The position numbers and the translations under genes are program-made. From contig JALIRH010000010.1 of assembly GCA_023055505.1 (NCBI GenBank), forward strand, positions 6,144,001-6,208,000: DNA of 64,000 bases, given 5' to 3'. A model generated the notes under the pieces. That model ran no database searches, was not told the DNA's origin, and worked only from the letters and a program-made list of their open reading frames with translations. The stretch comes from Callipepla californica brunnescens. Taxonomy: Eukaryota; Chordata; Aves; Galliformes; Odontophoridae. How positions within the stretch are numbered: position 1 is the first letter of the stretch; the number at the start of each line of letters is the position of its first letter. This document shows, one piece after another, positions 1 to 26,085 of the stretch.

Positions 1-566
1 TAATGATCTAAGCTGTTGAAAATAGATGCACTGCTCTGAAAGGATGATATGGAGGCTGATTATATGTATGTTTAGCCAAGTGTTTGGGTTGGTGGTTAAG
101 CGTTTTTTTGTTACATCTTAAACAATAAGATTTATGATACTATTTTCTGAAAAATACAATCCCATTGAGGAAGTCTTATTCTTTTTATTTTATTTCTGTG
201 TGTGATTTCCACAGCCTTGCTCAGGCTTCTGCGCTAGAAAAGCATGTTGTTTTGCTGACATAGGCCTTGAGAATGCTGCATCATAAGCAATTGCTTTCAA
301 ATGTATCCTTGTAAAGAAAAATATGGTATTGTATCACTGAAGACATAAGTATTTACAGGGCATGGCATATTCTAGAGGCTGATAAGCACATGTATGAGGT
401 GAAAGGAATATCTCTTGAGTTTTCTTAGCTTTGTTAGTTTTATTGATGGGGAAAAAAAAAGTCATCTTATTTAAAATTTAAATTTAATTTAATGGTTCTT
501 TCCTAATTTAGGGACATGGAGCAAAGAAGAGCAGTTGTAGTAACTTCATGGTATTTTCAGTCATTC

Positions 567-642
567 TATTGTTGAGGGAATGCTTTATTTTTATTATTTA
601 TTATTATTATTATTATTTATTTTTTATATTGTTGAGGGAATG
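567..642. repeat. TTATT-rich simple repeat between 16-bp direct repeats
   Basis: The 16-mer TATTGTTGAGGGAATG occurs at 567-582 and again at 627-642. Between them lie 44 bp of T/A-only sequence dominated by TTA/TTATT units, apart from a single C. The arrangement looks like a target-site duplication around a low-complexity insert, or a slippage duplication. Confidence 0.8.
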
Positions 643-2224
643 ATTAAAAAATTATAGTGTTTTGTTTTACTGTATATAAATTGCAATTCTGTCACTTGTT
701 TTTTAGCAGCTATGCTGACAGGACTATCTGAAACACAGATGGCATGGGAAGAAGCCATTAAAGAATTGACTACCTTTTAATTGGAACTCATATGGATTAA
801 TTATTTATGCTCACTATGAACTTTTTTCTTGCTACAATTAAGTCAGTCATTGATCTAATGTTGAGGGGTCTAGCCATAAATGACTTTTTCTAACTTAAAT
901 GTGGCAGATTATTGTTCTCAAAATATTCAGGCTTTATTTAATTAAGAAACTGCCTATAATTTCTGTGACAATTTCCATAATCTTTTATTTCTTTCATTAC
1001 CACGATATATAAGAAAATTGACTCATAAATCATTTCCTTTACCACAGTAGAGTGCATTTTGGTCTGTAAATGTAATACAGAAAGCAAAGTTTCAAATATT
1101 TTCATTAGAAAAAGCACAGATGATTTTGGTTCAGTTACTGCATGACCAGCAGTAAAAGCATTCAGTTATAGGCAATACAGCAATTATTTTTTTATATACA
1201 TAAATTTTCGAAATCATAGTAAAAGTGCAGTATGAAAAGGGAAACATGATACTTACATGTTTACTAAGCATGAACTAACCACTGGAAATATCAAAATCTC
1301 AGTGTATTTATCCAAATCTTTTTATACTTGTCATGTGATTTTCCAGGTATGACAGATCATGGTATTTGGAAAGGGAAAGAGTGGTTTTCAAACTAATACA
1401 AGTGTGTTTGTCAGAAATCTTTCCATTATGCAACAAGTCCTTTATTTTTGCTCACAATACAGTTACAGCTATGTAAACTGAGGTCTGATTGATCCATATT
1501 TAACAGCCCTGAAATTACATATCACCTAGCATAAATTATTTTTAAACATAAATCATCTCATGTGAGTTGAATATGAAAGTGGAATTGCTTACCAAATTAT
1601 ATAAAGAGATGTGTGCCATTTCCTTCAAAAAATCTCTCAGCTCTCATTGCAGTTTTCTCAAGAGACTTGGTTTGAACTAAATAACTAGCTTCAATTTGCA
1701 GCAGGGTCTCTGAAAGACAGAATACATAGCATTGCCATTTTAAAAAGTTTTCATCTGCTATTTGAAGTAAGATCATTCAAATCATCTGAATGAGAAATGT
1801 GCTGGTATAGAGAATTCTCTCACAAGCTGTACAAAAAACTCTAACAAAGGTCAAACTTCATGATCAGACCTGCTTAGCTGAAAAGTATAAAAATGTCAGT
1901 GATCTAATGCCTTTCTGTTACATCACCTCATCAACAACTTCAGTGTTCTGAAGATGCTTCTCTAAATTTCTATGGATTACTGCTACACAGTATAAGCCAG
2001 AATAATTTCATTGTCATTTCTTTAATGTTGATTTCCGATTACAAGCCTTATTTCACAATAAAGATAATGTATTTTGAGTGAAAAAATTAATACATAAACA
2101 ATATAATATTGACAAATGAAAACAAGTTCTGTGCTCAGTTTTTTGCAATAACTGTATGCATCTGTAGTAGGTTTGTCCATTCTAACTATGCTTTCCTAAA
2201 AGAAGAAAATTATGGGCAGTCTTG

Positions 2225-2278
2225 CACGACTGATATTTAGATCAGGACAAACTGTTCATCAGTCGTGATGTCCTGATC
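2225..2278. repeat. Two interleaved 10-bp inverted repeats
   Basis: CACGACTGAT (2225-2234) is the perfect reverse complement of ATCAGTCGTG (2258-2267). GATCAGGACA (2240-2249) is the perfect reverse complement of TGTCCTGATC (2269-2278). The arm order is A-B-A'-B', so the two hairpins interlock and cannot both form simply. The repeat lies in SCN3A intron 16. Confidence 0.85.
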
Positions 2279-2390
2279 CAAATTTTGCTTGGTAAAAAGA
2301 TTTATATAATGTGAGCTGCTTTGTTGGAATTTTTGCATCTGTGAGTGTTTTTACCACAGTGAGAACTATAGTCTTAGACTACATACAAAT

Positions 2391-2444
2391 AGTAGAATGG
2401 CAGAAAAATTCAGGATGGAAGGGACCTCAGGAGGTCTCACAGTA
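2391..2444 (-). mobile_element. CR1 LINE 3'-end remnant
   Basis: AGAATGGCAG followed by GGATGGAAGGGACCTCAGGA is the reverse complement of the terminal part of avian CR1, which reads ...GGTCCCTTCCAACC...CATTCTATG in its sense direction. It is short and diverged, with the element's sense strand being minus. Confidence 0.6.
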
Positions 2445-2994
2445 TTTCCAAAGGAGATCAGAATTCAAAGAAGAGATTTCAGAGATATTAATGCATTGTG
2501 TATGAACAAAAAAAGAAAAAAAAATTGGAGAAATTTAGTAAGAAATTTACAACTCTTTCATTCAGATATGTTTTAGGTTTGTAAAAATGCCATCTGCAGT
2601 GGACACACAGATAAGTGCGGGGATTAATTTGTTTAGTTCATTTAGTTCACTCTGTTAGTTCATTTTTTGCAATGTAAAATAGTATAGTATAAAAAAGAAA
2701 ATAGCTTGGGTGTGGTATTGGTAAGATCTCCAGTTGTAACATCACTGAGCCTTGAATGCAGAAGTCATATACATGAAACAGGTTAGTAGCTAAATCATAT
2801 TTAATTGTTCCCTGTAAGAAGGTAAACAGAAGAATAGAACTATACAACATACACCTCATTACTGTGGTTTTACTTATGTGTATTTATCAGTGTAAACATT
2901 CTGGTTTTCAAAAGTGGCAAGATTTGATTCAGTATAATTTTTACAGAATATGCATCTAATGAGAAAAAATTGTTCTGTGGAACTTTACTTGCAG

Positions 2995-17831
<14,837 letters not shown>

Positions 17832-17928
17832 GAATTCTGCTTGTGGGACAACGTTTACAGTCTTTGAGAATGAAGCATCAACTGGACTCCTGCAGGAGGT
17901 TTATGCCAAACTGACAGTTTTTACATAT

Positions 17929-17972
17929 ATGTGTGTGTGTGTGCGCGTGTGTGTGCATATATATACATTATA
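17929..17972. repeat. TG/TA microsatellite in SCN3A 3' UTR
   Basis: A run of alternating purine-pyrimidine, TGTGTGTGTGTGCGCGTGTG followed by TGCATATATATACA. It lies about 100 bp after the stop codon. Confidence 0.85.
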
Positions 17973-18508
17973 GAAACACTTAAGGTCAGTGCCTATAATA
18001 AAACAGTCAACCTTCATCATCAAACTATGACTCTGTGAAACAGAGTAAAAAACCTGACAAAAGGTTACTGTTTTCTCTACAGCTGACACTGCTAAGAAGG
18101 AGGGATGAAGTGGCTCCACAGAGAACATGGAGCTTGAAATACATGCAAAGCTATACTTTTATGTGTTTCACATTCTGCAAAACATGTAGAACAGTACTTC
18201 ACTGTTTGTAACTCAACAGCTACATCTGTCATATTTTTACAAAACTGGTATTAACGTATCATTTTTAATTCACAGGTTGTTTACTATTATATGTGACTAT
18301 TTTTGTAAATGGGTTTTATGTTGGGGAAAGAGGCATGAGGACCAAGTGTTCTACTCTCAGATTCTCTATAATGTACAGATGCTAGTGATTTGCATAGGCA
18401 TGTTGCACTTACATGCTGAAATAAAAATACATCATTGCACAAAGCTAAAGATTTTAAGAACTTCCATGTTTCAGGGTTGCTTTTTAATTTGAGGCATCCT
18501 AACTTCTT

Positions 18509-18580
18509 GTATGGATGCACCTAGATTATGTACATCCAGATTATGTATGGATGCACCTAGATTATGTACATCCAGATTAA
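18509..18580. repeat. 36-bp tandem duplication in SCN3A 3' UTR
   Basis: The unit starting ATGGATGCACCTAGATTATG occurs at 18511 and again at 18547, and the two copies are identical over the whole 36-bp period. Within each unit GGATGCAC and GTACATCC form an imperfect palindrome. Confidence 0.9.
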
Positions 18581-19904
18581 TGTGCCTGGAAAGAATCCTC
18601 TAATCTAGAGGAATTTGCAATGACTTATTTTTATGCAAATCATTAAGCATGAATAAGTACTTGTGTGAAAATATTCACAGCCAAAAAAAGAAAAAAAATA
18701 AAATATGGTTTCTACACTGGAAAAAAAATAGCTTCACCAAAATATACCTGGAAGGTTTTTTTTTTTTTTGTAAACATTTTTTAAGCTTTTTTCCTAAATT
18801 ATTCTTTGTGTTCCCTCATTAAGGCCTACATCCAATGAATATCCTTTGCTGTGTAAATACTAATGGCATACTGCCATGCACATTTGAGCATAGAACTAAA
18901 TGGCTTTGCCACATTGAATTGCATCAGATACATGGATAATTTGCAAAAGCTCAACAGAACATTTTGTATTCTGTGTCATTATAGATAGTTTGGAGAACAT
19001 CACTGATGCATGTCAATGCTCTTGCTGCTGTATCTTTGCTCCTTCCACTGCCTCCAATGTAGGAAGCCATATGTCAGTGGTGAGTTGAATAAAGTTGTCC
19101 AACCAGACCTCATTCTTTCAAATCATTAAGCAATAGTTTGCAACTATAATGAGCTTCTTTAGTTTTGCATTTTAAATTTGAAGTGGCTACTATAGCGTGT
19201 AGAATCAGACTGTACAGGCCATATTTGAAACTGTTAAACCTGTTGAAAATGTGGTTAGCATATATAAATATTGTAAAGAAATACCATTTGGCAACAGTTC
19301 TGTATATAAGAAGAGTGTCTTCAAGTTTAGATCACAGTTTCTTATATTTCTTTCCTCATTCACTCAGTTTACTTTCTAACTACAGTAATTTTAAACTGTG
19401 AAATCATACTATAAGAAAATAAGTATTTGTAGACTACCATGTTTTAATATTATATTTGCAAATATTTCAATGTGAAGTAAACGGTGTAAATCTGGACCAG
19501 CTTATTGTTTCCAAACAGTTATATCCGGTAACTGGACATAGCAAGGAAAGTACTAGGGAAATGTGAATTTCTAGCGTGGATCACATCAGAAATCCCAAGA
19601 TACTCTCAGCGTTCATTAAATCCTTGCTATTTCACAGTATCTGTTTACATACACTATTATTCTTTTTGAATCACACTGCAATAGGACTGTACAAATAGGA
19701 CCCACAATATTTCCCAAGAAGAAAATGGCACATTTGTATAATCAAGGAGAGCAAGACACTTTGTGTTTCATACACAAGCTAACATTAAATGTGTAATATT
19801 TCTTTTACTAATGCTTTTGACTTGTAATGTGTTGGTGAAATGCATGCAGGAAATTGTTAGCATCATAAACAACAAAAATATTACAAATGAACCAAAAAAT
19901 AAAG

Positions 19905-22900
19905 ACTTCATTTTTTATTGTATTTGTCTCTGTTCTTCTGTTGAGTAACAAAATATAAAAGCTGGCTTTGTAAATAATAATAATGCCTTCCATATCACTA
20001 AATCTAACAACCTTACTCTTCATGTAAAGCAACTTAGGGAAAAAAAAGTGGAAATTTAACTACACTCCATTTATTCCACCTTCTTTGTCACTGACACATT
20101 GTTTGAGGATAACACAGGACATCTACACATTCCACCCAATAGCTTTCCAGTAAAACCTCAAGAACTCTTCCCAACAATGAAGGGACTGCTCAGCATCTGA
20201 GGTACTGTTTCAGTAAGCCATGTTGCTGGTACCAAAGTTGCCTACTATTTTTGAGGTATAAATATGTGAATGTGCTTTCCACCAAAGCACTTTAAGTCTT
20301 GCATAGCAAAGAGATCAAAAAGTTGTTTTAACTGTACAGCAATTCCTTTTATTCCAATAATTCTAAAAAAGTAATAAACACCATAATCACATGGTCACAC
20401 AATGAGACAGTATAAAAAATCAACTGCATTAAAAAGCATTCAAAGTAATTATGTTGGATATTAAACAACAACATTTGAATGAACTGGCTATTCTCATGTT
20501 TTTCAAGGGCAAAAACAATATTGTCTTTCAATTTCCTAATATTATGTTATTGAGTTTGAAATTAAAAATTAACAGTAAGAATATTCATAAACCTAGAGTC
20601 TCTTACAGAACTCTGCAAGACTGCTGTGCTCTGCTTCGGCACTTACTATTTATGCAGGACATTAACAGTGCTTTCAGCCAGGGCCAGCAGCAACAGCTTA
20701 GAGACTTGCTTTAACCTAGACTGGAAGACTGCTCACTTTACACTGAGGGCAGGTATGTCCTCCTAATTACCCTGTGCTTCTTCTGTGACCTTCCTCTTCC
20801 TGTCCATTATTTCTTTTTCCACAGAAATCAACAGACAGGTTGTATATTTTAAATCTCACATCACACACACCTATGTTGTCAGAGCACTTAAACAGAAAAA
20901 TAACTTGAAAGAGCCACCTGCATGCTACTAGGCCAGACAGTAGCAAAGGCTATTGCAAGCAAAGATGGCTTTATATTCATGCCACACTGAGCTTGTGGTC
21001 CTCTCCGCAGTTTCCAGTTAGAAAAGAATTCCTTTCGGCTAATAAAACTCTTGTTGTATGACTGTACTGATCCTTGTCCATGAACAGCTGACTTTTAAGG
21101 TGTACAAACACAGACTATGCATTCCACTATGTATTAAACCTCTGGCCTGTCAAAATGAGAGTAATACAGACAGTAGAGCCTGGTCACTCCTGTAGTGCAT
21201 ACTGATTACTTGTTCTTTAATGAGTTTTTAGGTTAAAAAATTTCCACATGGATGCCCATAAAGGAGACATATCTTTACTCAGTACCTGGCAAATTAATCC
21301 ATAGGACAGCACAGCTTATCGCTGTTCCCAAGCTAGTGTTCCCAGAAGTCTTAGTGCCTCACACAAGCTAATGCAGCAGTACTAGCATGTGCACTGTCAT
21401 AAAAGAGTAATGAACTTCAGCACTGAAGTATTATCAAAGAATGAAAGCTAAGACTGCAGTGGCAAAAAAAAAAAAGTATTGTGAAAAACTCATCAATTAA
21501 TGGAAGTTGTAAATATTCAGTATACATAGAATTCATCATGAGTTGCATACAGTACTTGCATTTGTTTAAGATATGTATATTAACCTATCATTCAGAAGGT
21601 GAAATTACGTTGGGCAATAATAAAATCAATACAGTCCTTGCTCAGAGGATATGAATAACTCCAGCATGATATGTTATACCATTATCATCACTACATGTCA
21701 TTACAATTGTGTGAATATAATATTTTCACTGAAGTCCTCAGCTCTCTATAAAGTGCCTTTTGTTAAAAGTTCTACATTCACATCTTTAGTTCTTCTAGAG
21801 AATACTATGACAAAATATGAGCAGGTATAAAAATCACTTAACTAACTGGAAAAAAAATAAACGTTTCCATTGTTTCCTATTTGCTGCCTGTTTGAAGAAA
21901 GTTTGGTTATCCGCTTAGAAATAACACTGTGTGACCAAGGCAAAAAAAAAAACAGAAATAATTTATTATAAACAGATGAAGCAAATAATAACCACAGTTC
22001 ATTATTCAGATTACTGAGTTGGTTATAATGGATGTTTTCTAAAAGATGATGATTAGTTCATCTACAATTTAACAAGAAAAGATAAGAAGGATGGTCAAGT
22101 GCTTTGATCTGTTTCCACTAAAAACACAGAGCAGAGATGTGCTCTGTCTTTGTAATGTAATGCACACTCTCCACCACTTTACAAATTAAATATTTCACCC
22201 TCATAGAAGAAAATATGCTGCAACAAGAGCCTCAGCTAAGCTAGGAAAATAAATTGTGCTGCAGTAACCCAAGTAAACTGAAGCCAATTACCATTTCTCA
22301 GGAGAAGAGACAAATCACATGCATCTCTGCAGCAAGTGCCACGCTTGATGCATATAAGAAAAGACGTATCATGAACAATTTATAGCAGTAAAGCAGGCAT
22401 CCGTTCCCTACCATTCTGCACTTCAAGTACATTTCCTGTATAATAAAAGCCATGTAATGTTTTTCTCATAACCTACATTCAGAAAGAAGGGAAAAAACCG
22501 TATTATCCCTGAAAGGTATTCTTTGTTCTTCATATTTCAAAAAAAAATACAAAGAGAATTTACTGCCCTCATATGGACATGGCACTCCTGCTTAATTATT
22601 ATTTTTTATTGAAACTATAAACCTCTCACAAGAATTTCAATATCATGTTATTTACTCTTTATTGCAAAACTCTTACAGCCTGTACATGGACTGCAAGCAT
22701 CCTACACCACCAGTCTCCTAATGAAAAAGCATTAGGTTTGCTATCAGAACCTATGCCTCAGGTATGAGCTTAGAGCAAAATTAAAGCAGAGTAAAGCCAT
22801 AACAAGTGAAACTGGCCATCCTAAATCAAAGTGGGTCATGTTGTTCTTCCCTTCAGTCTAATGCTGTGATATCCAGCGCAGCAAAGCAAAAGAAGCATTT

Positions 22901-25254
22901 TAGCAACATGCCATATATTTGTAGCTATATTGAAAGAGAATATGCACACACTTCCCAATTATTTCATACAAGAACTCTAACTGGTTGCATTATTAGGCTT
23001 TTTTTCCCCCCCCCCACAAAAAAACTGAGCACAAAGATTTACACTGATTACCATTTTTCTCATTTGTTACAGGGGAATGACACTGACAGGTTCAGTTTTA
23101 CAACTCTGCAGGAAGCTCAGTTTGGTATACACTTCAGAGATCTCAGCTCTGATCTCAGCTCTGATCTAAGGAAGAAAATTGATTGACCTAGAAAAAAAAT
23201 AACAGCTTCTTGTCTCTACTGAACACTAAAGGCCTCATCCTACCTCTTCATGCAAATAAGAGAAAGACGAGCAACATGCGAGAGCACACAATGGGAAAGC
23301 TAAAGAAACTCCCTTTTGACTAATATTAAATGAAACACAAGCACAAAAAGATAAGGAAAAAAAGGATGGTAGCTTTAATTGGCAGAGTCAGATTTTAACA
23401 TGTGGGACACATATCATAGGTTACATTTATTCTTTGGACAGGATTTTGCTGTTTGCAACTCCAGGCATCAGGGAACAGCACATTCTTTTAAAACTCTGAA
23501 AGTGACAGGACAAAACTGGCATAGCATATGCTACTCTCATGAATGCGTGTGTGTAAAAAGGATGTTACTAACATCTCCCATCTGCACCAGGCACATCCTT
23601 AATTCATATGTTGCAGAGTTTGTGCAGAAATGAGGACAAGTTTTTGTTTTTTTTTTAACTTTACTGTTAATATTTTCACATCATAGCACAGCATTTTAAC
23701 CCAGAGTCTGTATTTTTAAATGAGGAATTTGCACATTTTCTGTGTATATGTTTTAGGTATAAGAATTTGTAACTGCTCCATTTAGCACACTCTCCCCCTT
23801 CCTAAATGAGAAATAATTACCTGGTTCATCTAATTTGTGCAGTAGCAAACAAGGAAAAGCAACAGTGGTATTTAAGTTACCTGTATCCCCCCCCAGGCCC
23901 TCTGGTTTTCTCATATACCCAGTGAAAATTTTCAAGTTTCAAACAAGGACACGAAGCAACACCCTACTTGCCATATTTGTGGGAACATATCAGGTGCAAA
24001 TAGCCTTAAGGGGCATTCCAGTGGACAACTCTATAGAGGAATTCTCAGTTCCCAGACTTAACAGGATTACGGCAATTTGCATACTGTGAACTGAGTTCAG
24101 TAGAACTCTGATGATGACACCTTACATTTCTTAATGATTGATAAACAAGAAAAATGCAGTAGGTACCTAAAATCTAAAGCTCATCATTGTTTTAACAGTC
24201 TTAGAATACTTGCTGAGAAGCAGCAATGCTTTTGAGGTAGGAGATTCATGGAATTTAACTGTAAATAGAGCAAGCACAGCAATTTGGCTACTGAGCAAGT
24301 AGCTTTTCAAAGCAATTTTGCAAGCCTGTATTTCCCGTTCTTGCAGTTCCTCTAATACAACCCATGTATGTATACATGAGAATGCTGCATACTGTACTTT
24401 AATTAGAATATATAAACGACAACTTTGGAAAAGAAAGCAGGTTGCCAGCATGGCTGCTCCCAATTCATTATTCTGCAGAATTTGTCTAGCAGAAGCTAAA
24501 GATTGTAAACGTTTTACACTAAAATGGTATTTCTATATTTTCTAGGTCACTGCTGCTTTCTGTTCCCAAATCATTAGGAGTAAGCTGCAAGCTGAATAAA
24601 CTGCTGCATGTGGGGTATGAAGGTGAGCAACTGTCTGCAAATTTCTGTAGCTGCACTCCGCTGTGCTGGAAATACATGCACAATCACTTGGGAAGCCAAA
24701 AATCCAGGTGGTAACTCTCATTCACTCACCACAGGGATTTAGTGAAAAACTTCAGGGAAGTACTAACCAGATACTTTTCTTCCATTTAGTCAGTATCCTC
24801 TAATTAATTCTCTATTAAAAACATCAGGGTTTCTTCCCATCCTTACTCTCCTCATGTATGACACTCTCTCATCCACCCTCCTTAAGAGCTCTGAATCAGG
24901 ACAGCCTTCCTACTACCTACGTACATAGGCATCCCTGGATGAACTTCAGACTGAGTGCTCCAACGGTCAACAACAGTAGTAGCATGACAGGTTACAAACT
25001 TCTCCTGCAACTTCACCCCTCCAGGTTTTACATGTAGAGTGATCGCTGCATAGTCCTTAAAGGAAAATTTCAGTCTTATGAACAACAACAAAAAAAATGA
25101 CCTTACATCCCTTCTGAACTACATGGCTGGCTTTCATTTCAGCTTTTTTTTTCCCCCCCTGTCTCTTCAGGACTGTTTTCTCAGACCATCTCAGAAGTTC
25201 AAAAAAGGCAGTGCAAGATCATGCCACAGAAAAGGAGAATAAAATCTTAAAAGT
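19905..25254. other. Intergenic, no gene recognised
   Basis: AT-rich non-coding sequence whose first part may still be SCN3A 3' UTR. It holds short homopolymers, including a T-C-A block near 22999-23027, and a GATCTCAGCTCT tandem repeat near 23140-23165. No conserved coding sequence, RNA gene or recognisable transposon is seen. Confidence 0.6.
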
Positions 25255-26085
25255 CACAGAATGGCTTGAGTTGGGTGGGACTTGAAGATAATCTACTTCC
25301 AATCCTCTGTGATGGGCAGGTCTGCCACCCACTAGGTCAGGCCAGGGTCTCATCCAACCAGGCCTTGAACTCCTCCAGGGATGGGGGACATCCACAACCT
25401 TTCTAAGCAATCTGTTTTTGTGCCTCACAATCCTGAGTAATAAAATAAAAAAAAAAATCCTAATATCTAATTAAATCTCTACTGCTGTAACTTAAAACCA
25501 CTCCTCCTCATCCTATTGCTATCAGACCATTCAAAATTGTCTTATGATTCAAGGAAGTTTCCTTGTAGTACCGGAGAGCTGCAATGAGGTCTCCCTGAAG
25601 CCTTCTCTTCTCCAAGATGAAGAAGTCAAACTCCCTCAATCTAACTTCATAAGAGAAGTGCTACAGCCCTCTGATCATCTTCATGGCCCTCCTCAGGTTT
25701 TACTACAACATCTTGATGTTCCTGTGTTGGGGGCCCCAGAACTGGATGTAATACTCCAGTTGGGGTCTTGAGAGAGCACAGCAGAGAATGACAATCACTT
25801 TTCTAATTCTGCAGGCCACTCTCTTTTGATGCAACACAGGGTACTGTTGGCCTTCTAGACTGCAAGTGCACACCACTTGCTCATGGCCAGTTTTTCATTC
25901 ATCAAAATGGATCTCAAAAGTCCTTCTCCTCAAGCCTGGCCTCAATGAGTTCTTCTCCCACTCTTTATACGTATCTGGGGTTGCCCCAACCCAAGAACAA
26001 CACCTTGCACTTGAACTTGAACCTCATTACGTTTATGTGGGCCCAGTCCTCAAAAAGATGCCCTTTGGATGGCATGTCTTTCTTC
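25255..26085 (-). mobile_element. CR1 LINE 3' region, long fragment
   Basis: It starts CACAGAATGGCTTGAGTTGG and continues with the reverse complement of the CR1 3' region, including CCAGGCCTTGAACTCCTCCA, CCAGAACTGGATGTAATACT, GTTGGCCTTCTAGACTGCAA and CCTTGCACTTGAACTTGAAC. The element's sense strand is minus. It is diverged, and its reading frames are decayed. Confidence 0.9.

Larger units (their letters stand above)
1..2994 (+). other. SCN3A: SCN3A intron 16 (3' part)
   Basis: This is AT-rich non-coding sequence ending in the acceptor CTTGCAG before exon 17. No exon resembling the large domain II S6 and linker exon is seen, so that exon must lie left of the window. The intron holds a TTATT simple repeat flanked by 16-bp direct repeats (567-642), overlapping inverted repeats at 2225-2278 and a small CR1 remnant at 2391-2444. 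Confidence 0.75.
17832..19904 (+). other. SCN3A: SCN3A 3' untranslated region, end uncertain
   Basis: Nav genes of this group have 3' UTRs of a kilobase or more. AATAAA hexamers occur at 17997, 18420, 19088 and 19898, and the sequence alone cannot tell which is used. The segment contains a TG microsatellite and a 36-bp tandem duplication. The right boundary given is the last of these hexamers and is only a guess. Confidence 0.45.

Noticed and set aside
22806..23186. 126-codon frame on the + strand
   Set aside because: It spans a T-C-A homopolymer block and a tandem GATCTCAGCTCT repeat; nothing in the translation suggests a conserved protein.
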